Source: Stomorhina lunata (Eukaryota; Arthropoda; Insecta; Diptera; Rhiniidae). From it: a stretch of 64,000 bases of DNA. The DNA lies in contig OW121743.1 of assembly GCA_933228675.1 (NCBI GenBank), positions 63,234,681-63,298,680 of the forward strand, given 5' to 3'. This document shows, piece by piece, positions 25,245 to 38,785 of the stretch (its first letter is position 1; each line of letters opens with the position of its first letter). The notes below the pieces were generated by a model, which worked only from the letters and a program-made list of their open reading frames with translations, did not search any database and was not told the origin of the DNA. A program made the position numbers and the translations under genes.

Positions 25245-25460
25245 ACTCTAGAAGGTTAGTCATCCGCCTACCATACCAGTGGTTCCAAGTCCGATCTTCG
25301 GCCAGACCCACTTGAAAAACTAAATTTTCAGCTTACGACTGGCTATTAAGTATAAGGCTATGTTAAACTTCTCTAACTAATGCATTTGCCGTTCAGAGCC
25401 GGAGTTAAAATGTAGGTCCTTTTCAATGAGTCTAAAAACAAAATCGGATGCAGCTCGTCA
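25245..25460 (+). mobile_element. tRNA-derived SINE-like copy 1
   Basis: Shares GGTTAGTCATCCG, TATGTTAAACTTCTCTAACT, GAGCCGGAGTTAAAA and AATCGGATGCAGCTC with the copy at 31128-31350, in the same order. It contains GGTTCCAAGTCC at 25281-25292, close to a pol III B box. Its A box is eroded, but that of the other copy is well preserved. I infer a pol III-transcribed SINE. Family name and true ends unknown. Confidence 0.55.
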
Positions 25461-26445
25461 TAATCTATGGTTGAATACAAGCGTCCCTGTAAAAATTTGT
25501 TTTGCTTGAATGAATAGCAAGACATGCGTACGGTCATAGTTAAATTAATTCAGAATGTACTGCTAATATAAGACCAAACCCAAACCAAACCCTTTATTGG
25601 TCTAGGACATATGGAAATAGTTTATTTTCTTCACACAGTGTTATATATAATAAATATAGTAATATAGTTCTAGTATACTTATAACATAATATGAATAAAT
25701 CATGGCATACTTTAAGGCTTTTGCCTAGAGTAATAGTACATGGCGTATGATTAATATGGAATTAAATTTATAATATTTTTTTATTTTACTTAGAAGTATA
25801 GAATCTAAAAAAAAAAAATGCAAAGTTTATAAATAAAATTAAAAAAAATATAGCTATTTTAAGCCCAAATTTCAAACAAATAACAGAAGTATCAAAATAT
25901 TGCATTAATTAAATTCCTGCTTTTTGCTGACCAACTTTAAAATCAAGAGCTTAAATTTGCTTAAGGTTAATAGCAACAAACTTCAAGCAAATAATTTTCA
26001 TACGGAAGTAATGAACAAATTCATTAATATGGTAAAAATACCTATGCATATATAGAACTGTTTACCCGACCTCATACTGCAGTTATACAAACTGCCAACA
26101 ATAGCAAAATATTGAAGTATATACTTGTTACCAACTAAGCCGAAAGTAAAAACAAGAACAACATAAGAATTTACCACAATAACAATATCAACGACAACTT
26201 GCAAAATATATACAAAATAATGGGGCTGCACCCAAAAGCAACTACAGCAGTAGAAACAACAAAATTATTTAAAAGCAGTAAAAATCTACGTTTTATTTTT
26301 GCTATGTTCTCATACCTCACACAAATGAAATTTAATGCAATTTTAGTTTTGGGTCCATTTTTGCTGACGCCACCATATGTGGATGTGGAAAATGTTAAAC
26401 CGAAACAAAAATGAAGACAGCAAAAAATTAACACAACACATAGAA
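25461..26445. other. AT-rich DNA between SINE and HINE; no gene seen
   Basis: No tandem repeat and no recognisable coding sequence. Short frames on both strands around 25998-26434 overlap each other and look like chance. Confidence 0.5.
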
Positions 26446-27923
26446 CAAGTTATAGTGTTACATTCGGCTGTGCCGAATCTTGTATACCCATCATCAAGTT
26501 GTACGAGAGTGCAGCTTATTCAAAATGTTGACCAAATGTGGTATGTTGGTAATATATTTGGACTAAATTCGGTTTTAATGGTATAGTTACTTTAGTTCAA
26601 CATTTAAAAGTATCCAAGTGGTTCCCAAGTATTTACCTTGGACAAAATGCTGTTCCATAACCGAATATAGTTTTACATTAATAAGCTGTTTCGTCGTGCC
26701 ATTAACATGTTGATAGCAACACGGCAGGTTCACATATTTTGTTAGGAGTTCCTAATGCATCTACCGTGTATAAAGTCTGGACCAAACATTGATTGATAGC
26801 TATCTAATTTCGTAGATACCATCTTAATATACTGAATGTACCTCCAAATCTTTTTGATTGTAGATATAAAAAGGGGATGTTATATATATAAGAACTATAG
26901 CCAAATGTTGACCGATTGTTACAAAATTTTATATACAGGCTGGTATTAATATAAGGTTTATTTGTGCAAAATTTAGTGCCCATACCTGACATAGTTTATA
27001 ATTTAATAGCTTTTAACTGGCATTTGTGGCATTTTAGTATTTACCGGGAGCGGTTTTTATATGAAAACTATGGTCAAAAATGGACCGATTCCTATAAAAT
27101 TTGACATACTGACTGAAAGTTGCATAAAACTTCTCTGGTCTAAATTTAGTAGTCATAGATTTTACAATTTTATTTAATTTATAAGCCTAAATGTGATTCC
27201 CGGGGCAGGGTTATATGGGAGCTCTTATTAAATGTGAATCGATTTTACCCGTTTTCAGCACACAATTTCTATAACATATCGAAAATACTTTTGCTAAATT
27301 TTGTCTCTCTAGCTCTTGTAGTTAAGGAGCTATAGCGGAAAGACGGACATAAACCATATTTTCTTTTTGTATTTTTGTGTTTCCTTAAGTTTTTTATATG
27401 GGAGCTATGATCAAATAGTAACCGATTGTAACAAAATTTTGCACACTGGCTGGCATTCACACAAGACTTCCTTTTGTAAAATTTTGTTGCTGTAGCCCTT
27501 TTCGTTAAGGCGCTATCGCGCTTTAATCTGACGAACAGACGGAGATAAACCCCCTTTTCTTTTTGTATTTTTGTTTCCGTAACTTTTTTATATGGGAGCT
27601 ATGGTCAAATGGTGACCAATTGTGACAAAATTTTGCATACTGGTTGGCATTGTCATAAGACCTCCTCGTGTTAAATTAAGTGATTTATCTATTATTGTTT
27701 TAGATTTATTGGCATTTAAATTTATTTTATGTGAAATTTTGGCTGTTTTCGTAAGTTTTTTGTATGGGAGCTTTGACTAAATGTGAACCGATTTTGATGC
27801 CTAGTGCAGCATATGAAATTTCATCATACCAAATTTTATCATCATAGCTATTATCTTATATTCTTAAACGAGCAATAATTGTATATATATATATATCTCT
27901 TATATATTCTTAAACGAGCAATA

Positions 27924-27926
<3 letters not shown>

Positions 27927-27963
<37 letters not shown>
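27927..27963. repeat. (TA)n microsatellite
   Basis: Pure alternating TA inside the small Helitron, next to the duplicated copy of its 5' end. Confidence 0.95.
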
Positions 27964-27968
<5 letters not shown>

Positions 27969-28612
27969 GCTATCTCGAAAACGGCTCTAACGATTTTGAA
28001 AAAAATTGGACAGTGGGTATCTTTTTTGATGTATAGGTCGAAGAAGAAGGGACTTTTGGAACTTTTACCTCTAAGAGGGTAAAAACGGGTAAAAAGGGGA
28101 AAAAATCGAAAACGCTATGTCTCCTAAAGTAATAGGTATAGAAACAAAATTAAAATTACGTTTTAAACAGCTTTGAAAATAAGCGGACAGGTGTTTGGTA
28201 CTTTTTTGAAACTATGTCCGATAGGGGTTAAAAAAGGGTGAAAATAGTTTTTTTGGCACCTTTTTAACCCACTCTTATATTTTAAACTAAAGAATATAGA
28301 AAGAAACTTGGTACTGCAATCAATAGATGTAAAAAAACATGAAACACGTATTTGGTACTTTTTTGATTTTGGAGCCAAAATGGGTAAAAAAGGGATAAAA
28401 TGATAACTTAACATCTCCAAAGTAATATGAATAGGAACATTATACATTATGTTAAATGCGTTTTAAAAAAATGTACCGAATTCAATTGGCACCAAAAAAG
28501 TACCAAATATAAATATGGAACTTTTAGAAATTAGGGAATAAAAAGGGGGAAAAATTAGTATTATTTTAAACAAATGAATGTTTGTCTGTATGTATGTTCT
28601 TTATAGAATAGT

Positions 28613-29130
28613 AAACTGTGAATTTGATTGTGTTATGCTCTTTAGCGAAGATGTTGCGGATAAGCCGGCGAAGGTTTTAATGTTGATAAGACTAATTTCC
28701 GACAGATGGCGCCACTGAAAATTACTAAAAATTAATTAAATCGTAAACTGTACATTTGATCATGCTATGATCTTTAGCAAAGTTGTAGCGCATGAGCCGA
28801 CGAAGGCTTTTTAGTTGGTATGAATAATTTCCGACAGGTGGCGCTACAGAAACTTACTCAAAGTCAATTTAATCGTATGCTGTACATTTAATCATGCTAT
28901 AATCTTCAGCAAAGTTGTTACGGATAAGCCGAAGAAGGTTTATGAATTGGAATAAGCAAAGTCCGACAGGTGGCGCCACAGAAAACTACACAAAATAAAT
29001 TAAATCGTAAACTGTGCATTTGATCAGACTATAATCTTTAGCAAAGTTGTTGTGCATGAGTCGACAGAGGTTTCTGTTGATATGAATAATTTCCAAAATT
29101 ATTCAAAATGAGTTAAACTGTAAACTATGC
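28613..29130 (+). repeat. 131-bp tandem repeats inside the small Helitron, 4 units
   Basis: Units start near 28613, 28744, 28875 and 29006. They share AAACTGTGCATTTGATC, TTTAGCAAAGTTGT, ATAAGCCG and CCGACAGGTGGCGCCAC-like segments. The second copy of this Helitron has about five units, so unit number varies between copies. Confidence 0.85.
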
Positions 29131-29488
29131 AAACTATGTGTTGGTCGGACAAAATAAATCAAATAATTCAAAATTAACTGAATATTTCTACAATGTCTTC
29201 CCTCTAAATTTATTTTAGCACTTTATAATATAAAATATATAAAAACTTTAAAATTTTCCTCAAAATGCTTATCATAAAGCTCCGAGCAAGGCTCGGTCTA
29301 CCAGGTACTAGTTTGTTATTTATTAGCAAATAAGCGATTAGCGTAGAAGAGGTTATACGGGAGCTATGGTCACATGTTAACCGATTTTGCCCAATTTCAA
29401 TACCAAAACTTTCTCAGAGATTAGGAATGTTTTTACTAAGTTTCACCGAGCTCGCTTCTTTCGTTTAGGCGTTATCAAGATTTCAACA

Positions 29489-29703
<215 letters not shown>

Positions 29704-29845
29704 ATCGCTCATTCGTCTTAGAATTTCGTAAGGATACAGAATATATATATATTGTTTTTGATTTCGGAGCCAATATTAAGGCAATTGCAAACGGAATGAC
29801 AATCTCAATATACCCCCCATTCTTTTTGATGGTGGGTATAAAAAC

Positions 29846-31127
29846 GTAAAATGTTAGTAAATACATATTTTACAAGTTTCATTCAGTTGAAAGTTTTTGC
29901 TTAAGCTTATACTATTTAAGTTTCTTTGAGGAGTTTTTGTCGCTAACAAAATTTCAGTTATGCACTAACTCATAAAACTGGTTAGGAATTTTAACTAATA
30001 AAACCATGAAGAAATATATTTGTATGAATATGAATATACAAACACATAGTCATTTAGTGTTGCAAATATACATACATGTATACATACATGCAGCTAGTAA
30101 GCATGTATAGAATGTAGCAACGTTAGCAATGTGTTTTTAGCACCACAAATTCGAGCAAGAATTTTGAAAATCTATGACTGGAAATCATATAAATGCTTCA
30201 TGGTTATAGTTACAAGTTTTTGCTCTACACGTACAAATACGTAAGTATATAACCAAGTTTGTGTTTGTATATTTCATTCACTTATAAGCATAAATCCCTA
30301 CATATGTCTGTGTGTTGCGGCATCAACATCATGAATGCTGGAAGAATTTAGATTTAACCTAAGGGCAAATTAGCCAAGTGGAAGATAGCTTAAATGTTCA
30401 TTAGGGTTTTTAGTGTTTCTTTTTGTTGTTTTTGGTTTTTTTATTTTGTTTTTGTCTTTTTTGTTTTGCTCTTGTTGTACTTGAAGTATTAAGTGACTGA
30501 AATGGGATAAAGATTGCCAAGTGTTTATGATTGTTTGTTGAAATTTTTGTATGACATGTTGAAAGTATGGATTTATATTTATGCCAGATTATGAACACTT
30601 AATACTTTAAGTATTTTTATTTTGGCAATGAAAAATTTTGAAAAAGGATAGCTAATACTTACTACAAGTCAGAAAAGGACTTGAAAGAATGACAGGGAAA
30701 TTAGGAAAATGATTTATGTCTTAAGTATACACTCATATACATATTTATATACAAATGTACTTATATCTTTATAAGATTAGTATTATTATATAAATTTTAT
30801 AACGATTTCGTATAATTATTGGGTTTACAAGTTTTTAATATTGTGACTTTCACAAATGGTTTGTGTCAATAATAACATATATGGTATTTTAAAGGGTAAA
30901 CATCAGTCATTATAGTTCAGTATCTGATTGACTACAAAGTGCAAACACACATTTTTTTATAGCGCTTATGTCAAATTTTGTGCCTAAAAGTATGTTTTGC
31001 GAAAAGTCAGATAACCTACTTTTATTAATAAAAACCGGCTGCTGAAAGTTGTCGTTTGTTAAAAAAAGTTTACAGTTAACATGCACCAACTCAAAAAACT
31101 TTTGAATAATGACTTTCGGTATTTAAG
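29846..31127. other. AT-rich unique DNA; no gene seen
   Basis: No repeat structure or protein similarity found. Includes a T/G-rich stretch at 30415-30475. Confidence 0.5.
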
Positions 31128-31350
31128 AGTGCCGTGGTATAGTAGGTTAGTCATCCGGCTAGCATACCAAAGGCCAAAATCACTTAAAAAAAAATTAAAA
31201 AGGGGTTCACATCATAACTCAGCTAGCCACTGGTTATTGAGTATTATTCTATGTTAAACTTCTCTAACTAATGAATTTACAGTCCGGAGCCGGAGTTAAA
31301 ACATAGGTCCCTTTCAATTAGTCTAAAAATAGAATCGGATGCAGCTCATC
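31128..31350 (+). mobile_element. tRNA-derived SINE-like copy 2
   Basis: TGGTATAGTAGG at 31135-31146 fits the pol III A box at 11 of 12 positions. It is followed by the blocks shared with the copy at 25245-25460. The B-box region is degraded here. The two copies together show both boxes. Confidence 0.55.
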
Positions 31351-32403
31351 GCCCCTTCTTCAAATTGGAATGTCGTGGGAATTATGTATTTTTCGACATA
31401 AAAGACAACGAGGGATCTTGTTAGCAGAAAAAATTTGCAGATGAAGAATTAAAAGATTGCTTTTAAACGAGAGAAGAATTTGGATTATTATATAAAGTCA
31501 TATAACAAGACATTTCCTCTTGGCATTCATTGAAAATCAAGGCAATTGTGACTCATATATCTGTGGCGATACATGATAGTGGCTTAAGTTGACATAAGTG
31601 CTTTTTCTATCACTTCAGGTATAAAATGTCATTAGTTGTAAAACTGTATGCATTTATATTTAAACTTTTTCATACAAAACAGTTATATCTTTAAGACAAA
31701 ACACTTAATATCTCAAAATACAAAATTTCGACTTAAGACATTATTATTTATTGCTACAGATATATTAAAGCCAAGAGACGTTTAAAGCCGATTTTGCCTG
31801 CTGAAAATCAGATACCGAATATCAATGACATCAATTAATTCTCAGTGTTTGATCTAGTCAGACGATCAAAGGGGACCTGTATCGAAGACAATTTTTTCGT
31901 TTAAAGATAGTAATCAACGAAAAACGACTAGAATATTCGACCAGATACGACCACATAATCTCCAATCATGACAACGCTCAGACCAAATGATGCATTTATA
32001 TTTAAACAAGCATTAAAAAAACAGTGGATGGGAAATTTAGCTCACTCGAGTCCCATCATTTTGAATACCATTTGTTTCAAACGATGCAAGACGCCCTCAA
32101 TGAAATGCACTTCACTTCAGAAAAGGGCATCAAAAATTATCTTAATTCATTATTTAGTTCAAAGACGTAGCAATACTTTTGGCGCATAATTTATATGATA
32201 CCAGAAAAATGGGCAAAAATAGTAGCCAACTACGGAAAATACTTTGAATAAATGCATTTCTCAAGTATAAGAAACGATATTATTGGCTTTTTTATACATT
32301 TTTCAAATGATTAGAACTATTATTGCTGAAGAAATTACTCCAACAACTTCATTAATTTTCGAGATATAGACCTCCAACTACGGTCTGGTATTTCTCATAT
32401 ACA
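31351..32403. other. AT-rich unique DNA; no gene seen
   Basis: A 73-codon frame at 31968-32189 has no recognisable motif. Nothing else is supported. Confidence 0.5.
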
Positions 32404-32829
32404 ACAAAAAAGAGTGTTATATTCGGCTGTGATGAATCTTGTATACACACCATCAAGTTGTACGAGAGTGCAGCTTATTCAAAATGTTGACCAAATGTGG
32501 TATTGTTGGTAATATATTTGGACTAAATTCCGTAGCAGTAGTTTAGTTACTATAGTTCAACATTTAAAAGTATCTAAGTGGTTTCCCAAGTATTTACCTT
32601 AGATAAAATGCTGTTCCATAACCGAATATAGTTTTACATTAATAAACTGTTTCGTTATGCCATAAAAATGTTGATAGCAACACCGCAGGTTCATATATTT
32701 TGTTAGGAGTTCCTAATGCATCTACCGTGTATAAAGTCTAGACGTAACACTGATTGATAGCTATCTAATTTCGTAGATACCATCTTAATATACTGAATGT
32801 ACCTCCAAATCTTTTTGATTGTAAATATA

Positions 32830-34476
32830 ACAAGTAAGAGTGTTATATTCGGCTGTGCCGAATCTTATATACCCACCATCAAGTTGTGTTAAATTTAGAA
32901 ACATATCTCATATATCTACAAGGGTGCAGCTAATTCAAAATCTTCACCAAAACTGGAAAAATCGCTAAGCTATTTGGTATTGTTGGTAAAACCTTTGGAC
33001 TAAATTAGGTTTCCGTAGCTTTATAGTTCAACATTCAAAAATATTTTAGTGGTTTCCCCAGTATTTACTTTGATCAAAATTCGGTCTCATAACCAGGTAT
33101 AGTTTTACATTAATAAGTTGTTAAATACTTTTCGTTGTGATTAATATGTAGTTAGGCTAAACACGTTAATAGTAATACGACAGGTCCATATATTTCGTTA
33201 TGAGTTCCTAATGCATTCATCATATATAAAGTCTGGGCTGAACATTGATTGATGCCTATATAATTTCATAGGTGCAATCTTAATATAATGAATGTACCTC
33301 CAAATCTTTTTGATTGTAGATATAAAAAGGGGATGTTATATATATAAGAATTATAGCCAAATGTTGACCGATTATAACAAAATTTTACACACTGGCTGGT
33401 ATATATAGAGAGCTTATTCTTGCAAAATTTAGTGACCATAGCTATCATAGTTTCTAATTTAATAGCTTTTAACTGGCCTTTGCTAAAATTTTTGGTTTCC
33501 GTGAGTGTTTTTCACATGAAAGCTAAAGTCAAATATGGACTGATTCCAATAAAATTTGATAAACTGATCAAAAATTGCATAAAACTTCCCTATTTTAAAT
33601 TTAATCGTCAAAGCTATTACAATTGTATTCAATTTATCAGCATTAATGTGTTTCCCGGGACGGGGTTATATGGGAGCTCTAACTAAATTTAAACCGATTT
33701 TGTCCATTTTCAACACACATCTTTTTCAAGATATCCAAAATACTTTTGTAAAATTTTGTCCCTCTAACTCTTTTCGTTAAGGCGCTATTGTGCTTTTATC
33801 TGACGGACAGACGGACATAAATCCCCTTTTCTTTTTGAATTTTTGTGTTTTCGTAAGTTTTTTATATGGGAGCTAGGTCAAATAGTGACCGATTGTGACA
33901 AAATTTTGCACACTGGCTGGCATTGATATAAGATTTTCTTGTGCCAAATTTGGTGGTTATATTTGTTACACTTTTAGATTTATTAGCATTTAAGTGTATT
34001 TTAGCTGAAATTTAGGCTGTTTTCGTAAGTTTTTTGTATGGGAGCTATGGGTAAATGTGAACCGATTTCGATGAAATTTTATATGCTGCCTAGTGCTTAT
34101 CTAACTTCTAGATACCAAATTTTGTCATCATAACTGTCATAATTTGTCATTTATTAGCAAATAAGCGATTAGCCTAGACGAGGTTATACGGGAGCTATGG
34201 CCAAATGCTAACCGATTTTGCCCAATTTCAATACCAAAATTTTCTCATAGATAAAGAATGTTTTTGCTAAGTTTCAGTTAGCTAGCTCTTTTCGTTTAGA
34301 CATTATCGTGATTTCAACAGACAGACAGACAGACAGACGGACATAGCTCAATCGTCTTAGAATTTCATAAGGATTCAGAATAAATATCGTTTTTGATTTT
34401 TGAACCAATATTAAGGAAATTACAAACGGAATGACAATCTCAATATACCCCCCATTCTTTTTGATGGTGGGTATAA
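32830..34476 (+). mobile_element. Inner DINE-1/HINE-like element (intact ends)
   Basis: It begins ACAAGTAAGAGTG, with the hairpin TTCGGCTGTGCCGAA. The subterminal repeats TATACCCACCATCAA (32868-32882) and TTGATGGTGGGTATA (34461-34475) are perfectly complementary. A short CAGA run lies at 34317-34342. It inserted into another member of its own family, so it is the younger of the two. Non-coding. Confidence 0.72.
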
Positions 34477-35008
34477 AAAAGGGATGTTATATATATAAGA
34501 ACTATAGCCAAATGTTGACCGATTGTTACAAAATTATTTGTTTGTTATTTGTGCAAAATTTAGTGGCCATAGCTGACATAGTTTATAATTTAATAGCTTT
34601 TAACTGGCATTTGTGGCATTTTAGTATTTACCGGGATCGGTTTTTATATGAAAGCTCTAATCAAAAATGGACCGATTCCTATAAAATTTGACAAACTGAC
34701 TGAAAGTTGCATAAAACTTCTCTGTTCTAAATTTAGAAGTCATAGATTTTACAATTTTATTTAATTAATTACCATAAATGTGATTCCCGGGGCAGGGTTA
34801 TATGGGATCTTTAACTAAATGTGAACCGATTTTACCCATTTTCAGCACACAGTTTTTATAACATATCGAAAATACTTTTGCTAAATTTTGTCTCTCTAGC
34901 TCTTGTAGTTAAGGAGCTATCGTTTTTTCTCTGACGGAAAGGCGGACATAAACCGTGTTTTTTTTGTATTTTTGTGTTTCCGTAAGTTTTTTATATGGGA
35001 GCTATGAT

Positions 35009-35413
35009 CAGAGTTGGCATTAATCATTAAATTATTCGTATGTCATAAGTTTCATCGTGCAGAATAATTTTCATATTTGAAAAATATAAAACTAGTTTTA
35101 ATTTTTTGATTTTTGAAAGTTAAAAAAACAAAAACTAAAAACTATTATATTTTTTCGTTGGCTTTCTGGTTTGCTTTCTTCCCTGTACTTATTATGACTT
35201 CAATCAATGAATTAACCTATCCGCGAACTCCACCTCCAAATGAAGCCGAAATTGTACCTTATTTGTTAGTTTTGACTAACGATTAATGATAACGACTAAT
35301 TAATCGAAATAAATTCTTATGATTACAACTAAATATTTTTAGTTATTAATCACAATAAATTTTTTAATCGTTAGTTTTTAATCATCAATCGAACTAACAT
35401 TTTGCCAACTCTG
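35009..35413. mobile_element. hAT-type MITE, 405 bp
   Basis: The terminal inverted repeats are CAGAGTTGGC and GCCAACTCTG. The 8-bp target duplication GCTATGAT is perfect (35001-35008 and 35414-35421). Removing the element and one duplication restores the HINE module seen uninterrupted near 27409-27422. CAG-type ends with an 8-bp duplication are diagnostic of the hAT superfamily. No transposase. Confidence 0.88.
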
Positions 35414-36544
35414 GCTATGATCAAATAGTAACCGATTGTAACAAAATTTTGCACACTGGCAGGCATAAATTTTGTTGCTGCAACCCTTTTCGTTAAGGCA
35501 CTATCGCGCTTTTATCTGACGGAAAGACGGACATAAACCCCCTTTTCTTTTGGTATTTTTGTGTTTCCGTAAGTTTTTAATATGGGAGCCATGGTCAAAT
35601 GGTTACCGACTGTTACAAAATTTTGCACACTCGTTGGCATTGACATAAGACTACCTAGTACTAAATTTTGTGGTTATATCTTTTATAGTTTTAGATTTAT
35701 TGGCATTTAATTGTATTTTAGGTGAAATTTTAGCTGATTCCGTTAGTTTTTTGTATGGGAGCTATGACTAAATGTGAACCGATTTTAATGAAATTTTACA
35801 TGCTGCCTTGGGCTTATGCAGAACTTTTACATACCAAATTTTATCACCATTGCTCTTACAGTTTGTTATTTATTAGCAAGTAAGCGATTAGCGTAGAAGA
35901 GGTTATACGGGAGCTATGGTCACATGTTAACCGATTTTGCCCAATTTCAATACCAAAATTTTCTCATAAATGAAGAATGGTTTTACTAAGTTTCAGTGAA
36001 CTAGATCCTTTCGTTTAGGCATCGTGATTTCAACAGACAGACGGACATCGCTCAATCGTCTTAGAATTTCACAAGGATTTGATTTTTGAGCCAATATTAA
36101 GGAAATTACAAACGGAATGACAATCTCAATATACCCCCCATTCTTTTTGATAGTGGGTATAAATATAAAATGTAAAAACAAGTAAGAGTGGTATATTCGG
36201 CTTTGCCGAATCTTGGATACCCTTCACCAATGGTGTTCCAAAAGTAAAGTGCAAAATCGTAAGAATATATTGATAATTATATAGTTTCTGATCACTGACT
36301 TAGTTGAGCTCCACACAAATACTTGATATGTATATTAATTTTCTTTTATTCATACTAAATGCAATTCCTAGCAATATTTAGCTATGTCGGAAAACGGAAA
36401 GCTTTTCGGTGGCGTCATCATCTAGAATGGTTATGGACCCAAAGGTTAGGTTGGGTAGGTAGAGAATGCTTATTTAAGCCAGCCAGTAGCTTCGATATAT
36501 GTGTCTTTTTTACGAACACTTAATAAAAGATGCTTCAAAATGTA

Positions 36545-36582
36545 TATGCCCTTAGATTTGCAAGAGCAAATCTAAGGGCATA
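36545..36582. repeat. Perfect 17-bp hairpin with 4-nt loop
   Basis: TATGCCCTTAGATTTGC, then AAGA, then the exact reverse complement. It stands alone in AT-rich sequence inside the composite HINE. Could be a tiny foldback or a structural element. No function assigned. Confidence 0.9.
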
Positions 36583-37597
36583 CGAATTGTACAACTATTA
36601 AAAGTTCATGATTAGTTATGTAAAACTCTGAAGTTATCGGACTGATTTAGGTCAAAGCTTTAACAATGATTGTCAATGTATACAAGCCCTAGAATTATAA
36701 GGTATACACTCATAGTTTTAGATACATACGTGAAATATATAGCTTTTAAATGAATGGATATCAGCTTTGGCGGAAAATTTATTGAAGATTTACCTATTAA
36801 TCTGAAGTTAGTTAACTTATTAAGATACTTCAACAATAATATTTGGGATCTATTGTTCTTTCGATCTGTCCGATGGATGTGTGGAAAGTTTTGCTTTAGT
36901 TCTTTGTGCAATTATAATATGATTTAATTTATCAGCATTAAAGTAATTCCCGGTCGGGGTTATATGGGAGATAACAGTAAATGTGAACCGAGCTCGCCCA
37001 TTTTCAATGCCGAACTTTTCAAGAGATCAGAAATACTTTTGTCAAATGTTGTCCCTCTAGAAAGTTTATTTTAGGCGCTATCGCCCTGAATAACGATATT
37101 GTACAACGTCTTTATACTAAATGTCATCATCGTATCTATTATAATAGATATATAATTATAATTAATTAGCTAATTAGATAATTATAATTTGTCATTTATT
37201 AGCTACTAAGAGATTGCCTTAGGCGAAGTTATACCGGAGCAATAGTCAAACGTGAACGGATTTCTCCCAATTGCAATTAAACAATTTAAATTTTCGTTGA
37301 TATGTGAGATACATACATACATATGTAGGTTTTGAACGGATATCATGTACTTAGCTGCATTTTTGTACTTCCAAGGAAGATTACCTATAATTTGATATAT
37401 AATACATACTCAAATGTCATCATAAAGTTCAAAAGTCAGACATAAAATTAAAATAAATGCAGTGTGTCTGTCTGCTAAAATCACATTTGTGGAGCTCCTG
37501 GAAGGTATACCCATATGCATTTTACACAAAATTTTAGGATATCGTCCCACCTTGAGCTCCAAAAACTCCAAAAACTTGACGACAACAGAAAAAAGGA

Positions 37598-37660
37598 CAG
37601 ACAGGTAGACGGACAGACGGACGGACAGACAGGTAGACGGACGGACGGACAAACAGACGG
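37598..37660 (+). repeat. (CAGA/CGGA)n short microsatellite
   Basis: Mixed CAGA and CGGA units with two GGTAGACGGA interruptions. First of two arrays in the composite HINE. Confidence 0.9.
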
Positions 37661-38412
37661 AAGGACGTCGCAAAATCGATTCTCCTGCCGATTCTGAGAC
37701 GATCGGTACAACTTGAATGGTATTCATAATCAGATTTGTGGAGTTTATATCAGATTTTAGGAAATCCTCCTACAAAGAACGCTGTCAAATTTCATCGCAA
37801 TCGGTCCATTAACACCTGAGATATCGCTGAAACAATACTTACAAAATGTCAACAAAATTTCTTAGACACGTACTTTGGGCAATTTGCTGTACATTACAAG
37901 TAGTGTTTTGGCGATATCTCAGTTGTTTATGGACCGCTTTTGATAAAATTTAATAATGTGCTTGGCGGGGGAATTTCCTAAAATCTGATATAAAATTTAT
38001 GTATGTCCGTGCTCCAGGAGGATGGTTTTTCCTATTTCTGCATTTCATTTTTTCAACAAACATTCTCTAACACGTACTTTGGGCAATTTGCGATACATCA
38101 AATTTAGTGTTTTGGTTGTATCTCAGTTAGATTTTGCTAAAATTTTACAGACTGTTTTGGGAAACCATTTCCTACAATCTGATATATAATATATTATCAC
38201 ATGTATACCAGGAGTATCTTATTATTTAAAAGTGTGTTTGAATCAAAAATTTTAGAATTTTCGTCTAATTTTTGGTATTTTTTCGATATTTTCGGTGTTT
38301 ATAAACCAATTTTAATGAAATTTAATAGCGTTCATTGCGGGCGAATTTCCTAAAATCTGGTATATAATTTATGTAGGTCCATCCTCCAGGGGTTTCAGAA
38401 ACTTGATTTCAA

Positions 38413-38694
<282 letters not shown>

Positions 38695-38785
38695 TCGCTT
38701 AATCGATTCTCCTCCCGATTCTGAATCGATCGGTATAACTTTTATGGGGTCTACGATCACCTAATGGTGAAGGGTATAATAAGTT

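Larger units (their letters stand above)
27854..29311 (+). mobile_element. Small non-autonomous Helitron, copy 1 (nested)
   Basis: The 5' end is TCTTATATTCTTAAACGAGC after host A27853. The 3' end is the hairpin CCGAGC-AAG-GCTCGG, then 11 nt, then CTAG (29308-29311) and host T. Removing it restores a sequence matching the related HINE at about 34128-34170, a paralogous empty site showing A|T insertion without duplication. The 5' end is partly duplicated across a TA microsatellite. It encodes nothing recognisable. Both termini differ from those of the autonomous Helitrons at 785-12494, so it needs a different partner. Confidence 0.86.
32404..36165 (+). mobile_element. Outer DINE-1/HINE-like element with two nested insertions
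   Basis: The left subterminal repeat TATACACACCATCAA (32442-32456) pairs with TTGATAGTGGGTATA (36147-36161), allowing mismatches. The body runs to about 32829, is interrupted by a second HINE (32830-34476), and resumes with AAAAAGGGATGTTATATATA, the sequence found uninterrupted at about 26865-26890 in the first element. A hAT MITE interrupts it again at 35009-35413. Without the insertions it is collinear with the element at 26446-29845. Confidence 0.68.

Noticed and set aside
36444..36460. GGTTAGGTTGGGTAGG, resembling the insect TTAGG telomere repeat
   Set aside because: Only two imperfect units in an internal position, and flies generally lack TTAGG telomeres. Chance is sufficient.
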